Numbered from the stretch's first letter, positions 25,700 to 34,747 are shown. The stretch: DNA of 42,623 bases from Scybalousia_A sp964626385 (GCA_964626385.1 CAZVEO010000003.1:1-42623), one strand, 5' to 3'. Notes: a model not told the origin generated them from the sequence alone. Translations and numbers: made by a program.

Positions 25700-26455
25700 A
25701 TGGATTTTACATTAAGAATATGGCGACAAAAAGATGCTAACGCCAAAGGAGGATTTGAAACTTATAAGTTAAAAGATATATCTCCGGATTGTTCTTTCTT
25801 GGAGATGTTGGACATTTTAAATGAAACGCTTATCAATGATAACATTGCCCATCCAGTTGTCTTTGATAACGATTGTAGAGAGGGTATTTGCGGAATGTGT
25901 GGCTTGTATATTAATGGTAGACCTCATGGACCAGACGATGCGGTAACTACTTGCCAATTACATATGCGTAGATTCAAAGATGGTGAAACCATAACCATAG
26001 AACCTTGGCGAGCAAAAGCCTTTCCTGTTATCAAAGATTTGGTTGTAGATAGAAGTGCTTTTGATAAAATCATACAAGAGGGCGGTTATATTTCTGCTAC
26101 AACGGGTGGTGTGCCTGACGCAAATGCTATTCCTATTCCAAAACAGGATGCAGATGAGGCAATGGACGCTGCTTCTTGTATAGGTTGTGGAGCCTGCGTT
26201 GCTGCTTGTAAGAATGCAAGTGCAATGTTGTTTGTTGGTGCAAAGGTTAGTCAGTTTGCTCTTTTGCCACAAGGTAAGCCAGAGGCAAAGAAACGTGTTG
26301 TTAAGATGATAAAGAAAATGGACGAGTTGGGCTTTGGAGCATGTACCAATACTTACGCTTGTGAAGCAGAATGTCCTAAAACTATCAAACGCACAAACAT
26401 AGCACGAATGAACAGAGAATTTATCTGTTCTAAACTAACTCATACAGAAAAATAA
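25700..26455 (+). CDS. frdB: fumarate reductase / succinate dehydrogenase iron-sulfur subunit
   Basis: A 251-residue electron-transfer subunit. The [2Fe-2S] cysteines are C59, C64 and C67 (DCREGICGMCG) and C85 (TTCQ). The ferredoxin-like part has C160, C163, C166 and C170 (SCIGCGACVAAC) and C215, C221 and C225 (ACTNTYACEAECPK), which together ligate the [4Fe-4S] and [3Fe-4S] clusters. It passes electrons between the flavin of FrdA and a membrane quinol site. It is the second and last gene of the operon, followed by a terminator; no membrane anchor gene follows either. Confidence 0.96.
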   Translation: MDFTLRIWRQKDANAKGGFETYKLKDISPDCSFLEMLDILNETLINDNIAHPVVFDNDCREGICGMCGLYINGRPHGPDDAVTTCQLHMRRFKDGETITIEPWRAKAFPVIKDLVVDRSAFDKIIQEGGYISATTGGVPDANAIPIPKQDADEAMDAASCIGCGACVAACKNASAMLFVGAKVSQFALLPQGKPEAKKRVVKMIKKMDELGFGACTNTYACEAECPKTIKRTNIARMNREFICSKLTHTEK

Positions 26456-26480
26456 TTAAGTTAAAAAATACATTCTTCAA

Positions 26481-26516
26481 AAAAAAGGTGTGTTTATTTT
26501 TAAATACACCTTTTTT
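26481..26516 (+). terminator. frdAB terminator
   Basis: AAAAAAGGTGTGTTTA (26481-26496) pairs with TAAATACACCTTTTTT (26501-26516) with one G-U pair and a 4-base loop, and the right arm supplies the T run. It is 25 bases after the frdB stop. Confidence 0.88.
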
Positions 26517-26594
26517 GTGCTTTATAAAAATATGCAATAAACAAAAAGAATTTTCGTTTTTATTCCAATAACACATAAAAAACAAAATAGTAGA

Positions 26595-27242
26595 ATGAGA
26601 AATTTAAAGTATTTAATGATTATGATTGTTGGTCTGTTGTTTTCAACGGCTTGCAATAGTAACAAAAGTCAGACGGATAAAATAGGAGACAAAGAAATGA
26701 AAAACAATGTTTCTTTAAATGCCACAGAAAAAGAAGGTGGTAAAATCTTAATTGTATATTTTTCTCATGCAGGAGAAAATTATAGTGTAGGTAATATAGA
26801 GGTTGGCAATACCAAACTTGTTGCACAAGAAATAAAAAGAGTAAAGGGAGGAGATGAGTTTGAGATTGTAGCAGAAAAGAATTACAAAATGCCTTATAAT
26901 CAACTTATAGAAGTTGCTAAGCAAGAGAGCAACAATAATGAATTGCCTGCTTTCAAAGGAGAGGTAAAGGACATAAGTCAATACGATACCATATTTATAG
27001 GAGGTCCTATTTGGTGGGGAACTTATCCTCAGGTAATGTTTACATTTTTTAAACAATACAACCTTAATGGCAAAACAATTATTCCTTTTACCACTCACGA
27101 GGGTAGTGGTTTGGGGAGCGTAGTAGAGGATTTGAAAGCACAATATCCAAAGGCTAATGTTACCAATGCTTTTTCTATTGCTGGTCATCAAGCCCGCAAG
27201 AGTATGGATAAAGTGGATGAGTGGTTAAAGGAAATAAAATAA
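26595..27242 (+). CDS. flavodoxin-like lipoprotein
   Basis: A 215-residue flavodoxin with a lipoprotein signal peptide (lipobox FSTAC, Cys20) and a 25-residue polar linker. The FMN phosphate-loop region reads KILIVYFSHAGENYSVGN then VGNTKLVAQEI, an unusual version in which SHAGENY and GNT are separated by a short insert. GGPIWWGTYP (136-145) and FTTHEGSGLGS are the other flavodoxin blocks. Flavodoxins are normally cytoplasmic, but Bacteroidota have exported versions. The next gene, 23 bases on, encodes an exported flavin-reductase-like protein, so the two may form a flavin-based redox pair outside the inner membrane. That role is inference. Confidence 0.88.
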   Translation: MRNLKYLMIMIVGLLFSTACNSNKSQTDKIGDKEMKNNVSLNATEKEGGKILIVYFSHAGENYSVGNIEVGNTKLVAQEIKRVKGGDEFEIVAEKNYKMPYNQLIEVAKQESNNNELPAFKGEVKDISQYDTIFIGGPIWWGTYPQVMFTFFKQYNLNGKTIIPFTTHEGSGLGSVVEDLKAQYPKANVTNAFSIAGHQARKSMDKVDEWLKEIK

Positions 27243-27265
27243 TCAACAATAAAAATAAAGGATAG

Positions 27266-27844
27266 ATGAAATTAATTAAGTTTTTAACAATAATATCATT
27301 GTTATTTATAGGAGGTGTAAGAATGAATGCACAGACAGAATATGGTTTTAAGGAAATAGACGTAACCAAGGAATTTGATAACCCTTTTATGTTTTTCAAT
27401 AAACCGCTTTTGCTTATGGCTGGAGATAGCACAGGAAGCAATGCTATGACCATAGGTTGGGGGGCTGTTGGTAATATTTGGGGAATGAAAAGAAATGTCA
27501 TGACTGTTTATGTTGCAGAGAAACGATACACATTAGAATTTATGAAAAAAGCAAAATACTTTACTGTAATGAAAATAGATGGCAAAGTATTGACTTATAT
27601 GGGTAAATATAGCGGACGTGATGGAGATAAGACAGAGGCACTTGGTTTGCATGTTGCTTATACAAAAAATGGCGCACCTTATTATACAGAGGCAACAGAG
27701 GTCTATGAGTGTGAGATAATGTATGGAGCGCCGTTTAGCAAAGAGGGGTTCCGCAATAATGTACCTGAAGAAATGTATAAAAACTTTCCAGCCGGCATTC
27801 ATTCCATGTATTTGGGTGATATAGTGGGAGCATGGAAAAAGTAA
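27266..27844 (+). CDS. exported flavin reductase-like (FMN-binding split barrel) protein
   Basis: A 192-residue protein with signal peptide 1-22 or so (IISLLFIGGVRMNA, cleavage near NAQ-TEY). The mature part shows the flavin reductase-like FMN-binding split barrel: NKPLLLMAGDSTGSNAMTIGWGAVGNIWG, then VYVAEKRYTLEFM, FTVMKI and CEIMYGAPF. Cytoplasmic members bind FMN or reduce flavins with NAD(P)H; the export signal is unusual because no nicotinamide is available in the periplasm. The tight link to the lipoprotein flavodoxin suggests a common function. It ends before a strong bidirectional terminator. Confidence 0.82.
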   Translation: MKLIKFLTIISLLFIGGVRMNAQTEYGFKEIDVTKEFDNPFMFFNKPLLLMAGDSTGSNAMTIGWGAVGNIWGMKRNVMTVYVAEKRYTLEFMKKAKYFTVMKIDGKVLTYMGKYSGRDGDKTEALGLHVAYTKNGAPYYTEATEVYECEIMYGAPFSKEGFRNNVPEEMYKNFPAGIHSMYLGDIVGAWKK

Positions 27845-27866
27845 CAAATACCTATGTTAATAATTT

Positions 27867-27899
27867 AAAAACACAATACCTTTTTGGTATTGTGTTTTT
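27867..27899. terminator. bidirectional terminator between the flavoprotein genes and the SGNH/MBOAT genes
   Basis: AAAAACACAATACC (27867-27880) pairs perfectly with GGTATTGTGTTTTT (27886-27899) around TTTTT. It serves both converging transcripts. Confidence 0.92.
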
Positions 27900-27905
27900 T
27901 TTGTT

Positions 27906-28814
27906 TTATAGGTTTAAGTCTTGTTTTAGAATTTTGGAAAATTTTTCTGCTCCCATTTCTGACAAATGGTCGCCGTCATAAAAATAATCCTCTTTGTCAA
28001 AACGCTTATCTTTCATATAATCAAAATATATTAGATTGTACTTATTTTTCAAAGAATCAACAAGCTCATAAGTCCTTTGCATTTGAGTGTTATTTATTTT
28101 TTTATAATAAGTGTGCCAACAAGGAGTGGTAATAAGAATTAATTTTATTTTCTTTTCTTTACAAAAAATGGCAATCTCTTCTATGTTTTTGTAATTTCTT
28201 TTTTCTTGCAAAAAATCTTTTGCTGTATGAGATGCTAAGGCTATGCGAGTCTTTTCCGTTTGCCAATTGCGTTTGTCTTTATCTATTAAAGAGTGCAGAG
28301 TTCCCCAAGCATATTTGTCATATTCTTGTCTATGAGTAGGGTAGAGGATCTTCTTTAATTTTTCCTTAAATGTAGGCATAGAGGCAAACTCAAAATCAAA
28401 TCTTAATTCTTTAGGAAAATGAGCTTCCATATATAATTTATAAAACGTTGCTCTATAAGGGGTTGTTTCTTGTAAAGGTTGGTCAAAAAATGTAAAATAA
28501 GAAATAGGCATAATAACATAATTTAAATTTTTGTACTTTTTATCATAATTTTTAAGTGCAAAAACATCATATTCTGTAGTTTGAGATGGATTGGCAAGAG
28601 AAAAAGCCTTATCGGATAATATGCCCGGTTTTATTCCGTAAAAAGAATGTGAGGAACCAAGAACTAATATTTCTATATTGTTGCCATATTTAAGCATATA
28701 ATTGTGTTTGTATTTATAGGCGTTGTCTTGCTTTCTGACAATGTATTCTCCCACTCCCATTAACAACAATATAGGTAGAAAAAAGCAGATAATATATTTG
28801 AGAAAACGTTTCAT
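27906..28814 (-). CDS. SGNH-fold membrane-anchored protein, partner of the adjacent MBOAT
   Basis: A 302-residue protein with one N-terminal membrane helix (about 7-24). The SGNH-type nucleophile block is EILVLGSSHSFYGI (GSSH, Ser55) and the C-terminal acid-His pair is DGDHLSEMGA (Asp280/Asp282, His283). The GSSH form is typical of the DHHW/DltD-like proteins that sit beside MBOAT transferases and complete the transfer of acyl groups to extracytoplasmic polymers. It begins 6 bases after the MBOAT gene. The acceptor polymer is unknown. Confidence 0.8.
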   Translation of the reverse strand: MKRFLKYIICFFLPILLLMGVGEYIVRKQDNAYKYKHNYMLKYGNNIEILVLGSSHSFYGIKPGILSDKAFSLANPSQTTEYDVFALKNYDKKYKNLNYVIMPISYFTFFDQPLQETTPYRATFYKLYMEAHFPKELRFDFEFASMPTFKEKLKKILYPTHRQEYDKYAWGTLHSLIDKDKRNWQTEKTRIALASHTAKDFLQEKRNYKNIEEIAIFCKEKKIKLILITTPCWHTYYKKINNTQMQRTYELVDSLKNKYNLIYFDYMKDKRFDKEDYFYDGDHLSEMGAEKFSKILKQDLNL

Positions 28815-28820
28815 TTTTTT

Positions 28821-30251
28821 TTAGAACTGAAAATAAATAAAATTCTCTCCCTCTCCACTCATTATTATAATAGTAAGAAGTATAACATAATACACAGCCC
28901 ATCTTACTGGACGAATTTTAAATAAGTCTTTGTTAGAAAATTGTAAGGCATGGTCTTTTTCTCTTTGCAACCATTCAACGACCAACATAACAAAGATAAA
29001 AAACAACGCTTTTATATATTTTCCTTTTAATATAGTATTTATATCTATTTGAGCAGAAAACATTCTTCCAACATAGTCAAAGAAAAACTGGACACTTTCT
29101 GCTCTAAACATTATCCATCCAAAGACAACAAAAACAAAGGTAATCAATATTTTATGTAAGTCTTTGAAAGAAGGAGAAAGAGTATATTTTTTCTTTATGT
29201 GCAAAATCGTTAAAATATTTATCAAAAGAGCATGGTATAGTCCCCATAAAACAAAAGTCCAAGAGGCTCCATGCCACAAACCACTGATAAAAAACACTAT
29301 GAAAGTATTTACAACAGTAATCAAAATTCCTTTCTTGCTACCGCCCAAAGGAAAATAGATATAATCCCTTAGCCACGTCATAAGAGAAATATGCCATCTT
29401 CTCCAAAATTCTGCTATATTGCGAGAGAAATAAGGAAAATCAAAATTCTTATTAAGCCTTATTCCAAATAACTTTGCTGTACCTATGGCAATATCAGAAT
29501 AGCCCGAAAAATCACAATAAATTTGAAAACTAAACAACAAGGCTCCTAAAATCAAAATAGAAGCACTTTGCTCAGTATAATTAGCAAAAATATCGTCCAC
29601 TATTACGGCACAATTGTCAGCAATAACTATTTTTTTAAAAAATCCCCATAACATTTGCCTTGCTCCATTTACTGCAAAGGGATAAGAGAAGGTTATATTT
29701 TTTTGAAATTGTGGCAAAAGGTCTCTTGCTCTTTCTATAGGACCAGCTACAAGTTGTGGAAAAAAGCTAATAAAGGCAAAAAAATCTATTATATTGTTAG
29801 TTGCTCTGATTTTGCCTCTGTAAATATCTATGGTATAACTCAGTGCCTGAAAAGTATAAAAACTTATACCCACCGGCAAAATTATTTTTAGACCAAAAGT
29901 AGAATGAATTTCAATGCCAAAAGTGGTGAGTAAATATAAGAAAGAATCTAAAAAGAAATTAAAGTATTTGAAAACTACAAGTATAGAGATATTTATTATT
30001 ATATTGCATGCACTAAAAGAAAAGGCAAGTTTTTTGTTTTTCTTATTTTTTTCTATTAAAAGTCCAAAAAACCAAGAACACAGAGAAGTAAAGGCAATTA
30101 AAAGCAAAAATCTATAGTCCCACCAACCATAAAAAACATAAGAGGCAAAGACAACAAAAGCATTTCTTATTGTTTTACTTTTAAAAACAAACCAGTATAA
30201 AAAAAATACTATTGGAAGAAACAACAAAAATTCTAAGGAATTAAAGAGCAT
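28821..30251 (-). CDS. MBOAT-family O-acyltransferase (AlgI/DltB-like)
   Basis: A 476-residue membrane protein with about ten hydrophobic segments. MBOAT motifs are clear: YTFQALSYTIDIYRG (132-146), PQLVAGPIERARDLLPQF (165-182), DFPYFSRNIAEFWRRWHISL (271-290, cut at 20) and the catalytic His327 in FFISGLWHGASW. Proteins of this family move acyl groups from the cytoplasm across the membrane to alginate, peptidoglycan or other polymers, together with an SGNH partner, here the next gene. The pair forms one transcript ended by the hairpin near 27880. No TAnnTTTG box was found in front. Confidence 0.94.
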   Translation of the reverse strand: MLFNSLEFLLFLPIVFFLYWFVFKSKTIRNAFVVFASYVFYGWWDYRFLLLIAFTSLCSWFFGLLIEKNKKNKKLAFSFSACNIIINISILVVFKYFNFFLDSFLYLLTTFGIEIHSTFGLKIILPVGISFYTFQALSYTIDIYRGKIRATNNIIDFFAFISFFPQLVAGPIERARDLLPQFQKNITFSYPFAVNGARQMLWGFFKKIVIADNCAVIVDDIFANYTEQSASILILGALLFSFQIYCDFSGYSDIAIGTAKLFGIRLNKNFDFPYFSRNIAEFWRRWHISLMTWLRDYIYFPLGGSKKGILITVVNTFIVFFISGLWHGASWTFVLWGLYHALLINILTILHIKKKYTLSPSFKDLHKILITFVFVVFGWIMFRAESVQFFFDYVGRMFSAQIDINTILKGKYIKALFFIFVMLVVEWLQREKDHALQFSNKDLFKIRPVRWAVYYVILLTIIIMSGEGENFIYFQF

Positions 30252-30298
30252 ACTTCTTCGTAAATAAGGCTTGTATTATTTAATTTCTTATAAAAAAA

Positions 30299-30333
30299 AT
30301 AAAGGACGCTATAATAAATATAAGCGTCCTTTA
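30299..30333 (-). terminator. kbl terminator
   Basis: AAAGGACGCT (30301-30310) pairs with AGCGTCCTTT (30323-30332). On the minus strand the stem is followed by a run of T residues (complement of the A run at about 30292-30299), a good terminator for kbl. Confidence 0.85.
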
Positions 30334-30348
30334 TACATTAAAAGAGTT

Positions 30349-31539
30349 TTATTTTAATACTCCAAGTTTTTTGCCTATTTTGACAAAAGCATTTACGCAT
30401 TTGTTAAGTTGCTCTGTTGTATGAGCAGCAGAAACTTGAACTCTTATTCTTGCTTCTCCCTTTGGTACAACAGGGTAATAAAAACCTGTTACATATATGC
30501 CTTCAGCAGAAAGTTCTGCGGCAAATTTTTGAGACAAAGGAGCGTCATAAAGCATAACTGCACAAATAGCAGATTGAGTAGGTTTGATATCAAAGCCAGC
30601 CTCTTTCATTTTGCTTATAAAATAGTTGGTGTTGTCGTGTAGTTTGTCTTGCAAATGATTGTCCTTTGTTATGATTTCAAACATTTTAATAGCCGCTCCT
30701 GCAACTGAAGGAGGTATGGAATTAGAGAATAGATAAGGACGAGAACGTTGACGAAGCATTTCAATTATTTCTTTCTTTCCTGTGGTAAATCCACCGACTG
30801 CTCCACCAAAGGCTTTGCCCAATGTACCGGTAAGAATTTCTATTTTGCCTCTAAGATTATATTGTTCTGTTGTACCTCTACCTGTTTTACCTACAACTCC
30901 TGCTGAATGGGACTCGTCTACCATAACAAGAGCATCATATTTTTGAGCCAACTCATAAATTTTGTCCACTGGTGCAACGTTGCCATCCATAGAAAAGACT
31001 CCGTCTGTTGCTATTATTTTGAAACGACAGTCTTTTGCAGCAATAAGTTGAGTTTCCAAATCTTCCATATCAGCATTTTTGTAGCGGAAACGTTTTGCTT
31101 TGCAAAGTCTTACTCCATCTATAATAGAAGCATGGTTAAGAGAATCTGATATTATGGCATCTTGCTCTGAGAATAAAGGTTCAAAAACTCCACCATTGGC
31201 ATCAAAGCAAGCAGCGTAAAGAATAGTATCCTCAGTGCCAAAAAATTCTGATATTTTCTTTTCTAAGGCTTTGTGTATATCGCCCGTTCCACATATAAAA
31301 CGTACGCTACTCATACCATAACCTCTCTTGTCCATAGCCTCTTTTGCAGCCTCTATAAGTTCTTTGTTGTCTGCCAACCCCAGATAATTGTTTGCACAGA
31401 AATTAAGTACATCTCCTTCGCCCTCTGTTTTTATAGCAGCACTTTGAGGAGTAACTATGATACGCTCATTTTTGTAAAGACCATCGTCTTTTATTTGTTG
31501 TATTTCTTTTTGTAGATACTTTTGAAAATTATTATACAT
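30349..31539 (-). CDS. kbl: glycine C-acetyltransferase (2-amino-3-ketobutyrate CoA ligase)
   Basis: A 396-residue PLP enzyme of the alpha-oxoamine synthase family. Conserved blocks are NFCANNYLGLADN (46-58), YGMSSVRFICGT, SDSLNHASIIDGVRL, DESHSAGVVGKTGRGT and the PLP-lysine site LTGTLGKAFGGAVGG with Lys242. The MSSVRFICGT sequence and the length favour Kbl over BioF or HemA. It would convert 2-amino-3-ketobutyrate and CoA to glycine and acetyl-CoA in threonine breakdown. Threonine dehydrogenase (tdh) is not adjacent. Terminator and -7 box on either side make it a single-gene unit. Confidence 0.93.
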   Translation of the reverse strand: MYNNFQKYLQKEIQQIKDDGLYKNERIIVTPQSAAIKTEGEGDVLNFCANNYLGLADNKELIEAAKEAMDKRGYGMSSVRFICGTGDIHKALEKKISEFFGTEDTILYAACFDANGGVFEPLFSEQDAIISDSLNHASIIDGVRLCKAKRFRYKNADMEDLETQLIAAKDCRFKIIATDGVFSMDGNVAPVDKIYELAQKYDALVMVDESHSAGVVGKTGRGTTEQYNLRGKIEILTGTLGKAFGGAVGGFTTGKKEIIEMLRQRSRPYLFSNSIPPSVAGAAIKMFEIITKDNHLQDKLHDNTNYFISKMKEAGFDIKPTQSAICAVMLYDAPLSQKFAAELSAEGIYVTGFYYPVVPKGEARIRVQVSAAHTTEQLNKCVNAFVKIGKKLGVLK

Positions 31540-31594
31540 ATCTTTAACGTTTTTTATTGTTAATTATACAATTACAAAACTATTAGTTTTTTGC

Positions 31595-31602
31595 AAATTT
31601 AT
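31595..31602 (-). promoter_or_regulatory. putative kbl -7 box
   Basis: The minus strand reads TAAATTTG, 56 bases before the kbl start; no TTG -33 element is evident. Confidence 0.5.
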
Positions 31603-31900
31603 AAATTATTCAGTAAATAAGAAAAAATAAAAACAAAATAAGTGTCCGCAATATAATGAAATAGGTATAAGTTTTTATTAATTAGCACAGATAAACAAAA
31701 GTTAAGAAAAAACAAAGTCTTAAAAAAACAACGGTTTTGCGATATTAAAATATGTTACAATTTATAAAAATTTATGTAATCCTTTGCAAATTTATTTTTT
31801 TTACTACATAAAATATTGATTTTTATAATACAAAATGGTTATAAACAAGTGTTGTTAAAAAGTAAATTAAAAAAAACGACCACTCTTATTTTTTTTGATA

Positions 31901-31908
31901 TATTTTTG
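31901..31908 (+). promoter_or_regulatory. putative nrdD -7 box
   Basis: TATTTTTG fits TAnnTTTG, about 63 bases before the nrdD ATG. The leader between them contains only a small CCCAAAAGGG palindrome. Confidence 0.5.
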
Positions 31909-31971
31909 TAATCCCAAAAGGGAATAGAAAAACAAGTTTCAATTTATTATACATTATAAAAAGTAAAAACT

Positions 31972-34143
31972 ATGGGTACGATATACATAAAGAAAAGAGA
32001 TGGAAAAAAAGAAGTATTTTCTTTGGATAAGATAAAAAACGCTATTAAAAAAGCCTTCCTTTCGGTAGGTAGTTTTGCTACAGAGGCTGACCTTACGGAT
32101 ATACTTTCAAGGGTAACTATTAAAGATGGTATGTCTGTAGAGGAAGTACAAAATCAAGTAGAAATTGCTCTAATGGCTGAAAGATATTTTACCGTTGCAA
32201 AGTCTTATATGTTATATCGTCAGCGTCATTTAGAGGATAGGGAAGTTAAGAATAAGTTGGAGTTTTTGATGAATTATTGTGAGGCAGAAAATGCAGCGAC
32301 TGGTTCTAAGTTTGATGCTAATGCCAATGTAGAGTCCAAGAATATAGCAACCCTTATAGGTGAGTTGCCAAAACAAAATTTCATACGTCTCAATCGTAGA
32401 ATGCTTACCGATAAATTAAAAGAAATGTATGGCAAGGACTTTTCTGACCGCTACCTATATCTTTTGGAACATCATTTCATATACAAGAATGACGAAACTT
32501 CTTTGGCTAATTATTGTGCAAGTATAACCATGTACCCTTGGTTGTTGAATGGAACTCAAAGCATAGGAGGTAACAGTAAGGCACCTACCAATTTAAAATC
32601 TTTTTGTGGAGGTTTTATAAATATGGTGTTTATGGTTAGCAGTATGTTGTCTGGTGCTTGTGCTACGCCTGAGTTTCTTATGTATATGAATTATTTTATA
32701 GAAAAAGAGTATGGTGAGGACTATTACCTCAATCCTTCAAAGGTAGTGGACTTATCAAAGAAACAAAGGTCATTGGACAAAGTTATTTGTGATTGTTTTG
32801 AGCAAATAGTTTATAGTATCAATCAACCTACAGGAGCAAGAAACTTTCAAGCGGTATTTTGGAATGTTGCTTATTATGACAGATATTATTTTGAGAGTCT
32901 GTTTGGTGAATTTTTCTTCCCAGATGGAAGCAAACCTCATTGGGAGTCTTTGTCTTGGTTGCAAAAACGTTTTATGAAATGGTTTAACAAAGAAAGAACT
33001 AAGACAGTACTTACTTTCCCTGTGGAGACTATGGCTCTTTTGACAAAAGGTGGTGATGTTTTGGACGAGGAATATGGTGATTTTACTGCTCAGATGTATG
33101 CAGAGGGACATTCTTTCTTTACCTATATTTCGGATAATGCAGATTCATTGTCTTCTTGTTGTCGTTTGAGAAATGAGATACAGGATAATGGCTTTTCTTA
33201 CACTTTGGGAGCAGGTGGTGTTTCTACGGGTAGTAAATCAGTATTGACCATCAATCTCAATCGTTGTATACAGTATGCTGTAAAAGAGAATATTCCTTAT
33301 TTGCAATATTTGGACGGAATTGTGGACTTGATGCACAAAGTACAAATAGGTTATAATGAAAATCTAAAAATGTTTAATGAAAAGGGAATGTTGCCTTTGT
33401 TTACTGCCGGCTACATTAACATAGCAAGACAATATTTGACCATTGGAGTAAATGGTTTGGTTGAGGCAGCACAATTCCTTGGTATGGAAATAAATGATAA
33501 TCCTGAATATGAAAAATTTGTTGCCGATGTGTTGGGTATAGTTGAAAAACACAATAAACAATATCGTAGTAAGGATTTGATGTTTAATTGTGAAATGATA
33601 CCTGCAGAAAATGTTGGAGTAAAGCATGCAAAATGGGATAAAGAAGATGGTTATCAAACGTTTAGAGATTGTTATAATTCCTACTTCTATATAGTAGAGG
33701 ATGATTCTTTGAATGTTTTGGATAAGATGCGTCTGCACGGCAAACGTTATATAGAACACTTGACAGGAGGCTCTGCTCTTCATATGAATATGGAAGACCA
33801 TTTGTCTCAATCGCAGTATCGTCAATTATTGAGAGTTGCAGCAAAAGAGGGATGTAATTACTTTACATTCAATATACCAAATACAATTTGTAATGATTGT
33901 GGTCATATAGACAAAAGATATTTGCATGAATGTCCTCATTGTCATTCTACTAACGTAGATTATTTAACCAGAATTATCGGTTATATGAAACGTGTAAGCA
34001 ACTTCTCTATTGCTCGTCAAAAAGAGGCTTCCAAACGTTTTTATATCAATGCAACACAGAGTAAGTTTGACCAACCATTACCAACTCGTCATTTGGAGCA
34101 AGAGGAGGTTCCTGTCTTAGAGAAACAAGAGGTTTTGGTTTAA
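31972..34143 (+). CDS. nrdD: anaerobic (class III) ribonucleoside-triphosphate reductase
   Basis: A 723-residue glycyl-radical enzyme that makes deoxyribonucleotides without oxygen. An N-terminal ATP-cone (about 3-90, YIKKRDGKKEVFSLDKI) senses dATP/ATP. The body carries GACATPEFLMYMNYF and SSCCRLRNE. The C-terminal zinc site is C640, C643, C654 and C657 (CNDCGHIDKR.., CPHC). The glycyl radical loop is RIIGYMKR with candidate Gly670. The 50-residue tail after it is longer than usual. The activase gene nrdG follows after 60 bases. Confidence 0.95.
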   Translation: MGTIYIKKRDGKKEVFSLDKIKNAIKKAFLSVGSFATEADLTDILSRVTIKDGMSVEEVQNQVEIALMAERYFTVAKSYMLYRQRHLEDREVKNKLEFLMNYCEAENAATGSKFDANANVESKNIATLIGELPKQNFIRLNRRMLTDKLKEMYGKDFSDRYLYLLEHHFIYKNDETSLANYCASITMYPWLLNGTQSIGGNSKAPTNLKSFCGGFINMVFMVSSMLSGACATPEFLMYMNYFIEKEYGEDYYLNPSKVVDLSKKQRSLDKVICDCFEQIVYSINQPTGARNFQAVFWNVAYYDRYYFESLFGEFFFPDGSKPHWESLSWLQKRFMKWFNKERTKTVLTFPVETMALLTKGGDVLDEEYGDFTAQMYAEGHSFFTYISDNADSLSSCCRLRNEIQDNGFSYTLGAGGVSTGSKSVLTINLNRCIQYAVKENIPYLQYLDGIVDLMHKVQIGYNENLKMFNEKGMLPLFTAGYINIARQYLTIGVNGLVEAAQFLGMEINDNPEYEKFVADVLGIVEKHNKQYRSKDLMFNCEMIPAENVGVKHAKWDKEDGYQTFRDCYNSYFYIVEDDSLNVLDKMRLHGKRYIEHLTGGSALHMNMEDHLSQSQYRQLLRVAAKEGCNYFTFNIPNTICNDCGHIDKRYLHECPHCHSTNVDYLTRIIGYMKRVSNFSIARQKEASKRFYINATQSKFDQPLPTRHLEQEEVPVLEKQEVLV

Positions 34144-34203
34144 TAGAAAGTACAAACCTTTTGTTTGAAAGGCTTAAAAAACTTCTTTCTCATTTTTATT
34201 ACA

Positions 34204-34668
34204 ATGTTGAGATTTCATAATTATGATATAGTTTTTGCAGAGATACCCGATGAGGTATCTCTTGCAATAAATATAACAAACTGTCCTAATAGGTGTAAAA
34301 ATTGTCATTCTCTTTGGCTTTGGGAAGATAAGGGTGAGAAACTTAATGAAGAAAGTTTATGTGTAATACTTGGAGAATACTTTGATAGTATTACTTGTGT
34401 CGCTTTTATGGGTGGAGATAATGATGTGAGAGAAGTGAATAATTTGGCTAAATTTGTCAAAGAAAAATTTCAAAAAAAAATAGCGTGGTACTCAGGTAAA
34501 GACGAATTGAGTAACGAAATAGATACGAAAAACTTTGACTATATAAAAATAGGTGCTTACAAACAAGAGTTGGGAGGACTAAAAGAAAAGACAACTAATC
34601 AACATCTTTATAAATTAATAGAGGGTAAGATAGCAGAGGATATAACTTATAGATTTTGGAAAAAATAA
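34204..34668 (+). CDS. nrdG: anaerobic ribonucleotide reductase activating protein
   Basis: A 154-residue radical-SAM activase. The [4Fe-4S]/SAM motif is CPNRCKNCH (Cys27, Cys31, Cys34). FMGGDNDVREVN stands where GGEP-like SAM contacts are found. It makes the glycyl radical on NrdD. The ATG at 34204 gives the expected start (MLRFHNYDIVFAEIPDEVSLAI); an in-frame TTG at 34165 would add an improbable hydrophobic extension. It is co-transcribed with nrdD. Confidence 0.9.
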   Translation: MLRFHNYDIVFAEIPDEVSLAINITNCPNRCKNCHSLWLWEDKGEKLNEESLCVILGEYFDSITCVAFMGGDNDVREVNNLAKFVKEKFQKKIAWYSGKDELSNEIDTKNFDYIKIGAYKQELGGLKEKTTNQHLYKLIEGKIAEDITYRFWKK

Positions 34669-34747
34669 TTTTTATCTGTTTTGTGTTTTGTTGTCTCGCT
34701 TTCTGTTTTTGCCGTAATAAGTTTGTTATAGACAGTAATAATTTTTA

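Larger units (their letters stand above)
31540..31971. other. 432-bp divergent promoter region between kbl and nrdD
   Basis: Very AT-rich. It holds a minus-strand -7 box for kbl (31595-31602) and a plus-strand -7 box for nrdD (31901-31908). I found no riboswitch fold, no clear operator palindrome and no ORF of note. Confidence 0.6.

Noticed and set aside
31540..31971. Riboswitch or NrdR box ahead of nrdD
   Set aside because: No conserved riboswitch core and no paired NrdR-like palindromes could be found by eye in this very AT-rich stretch.
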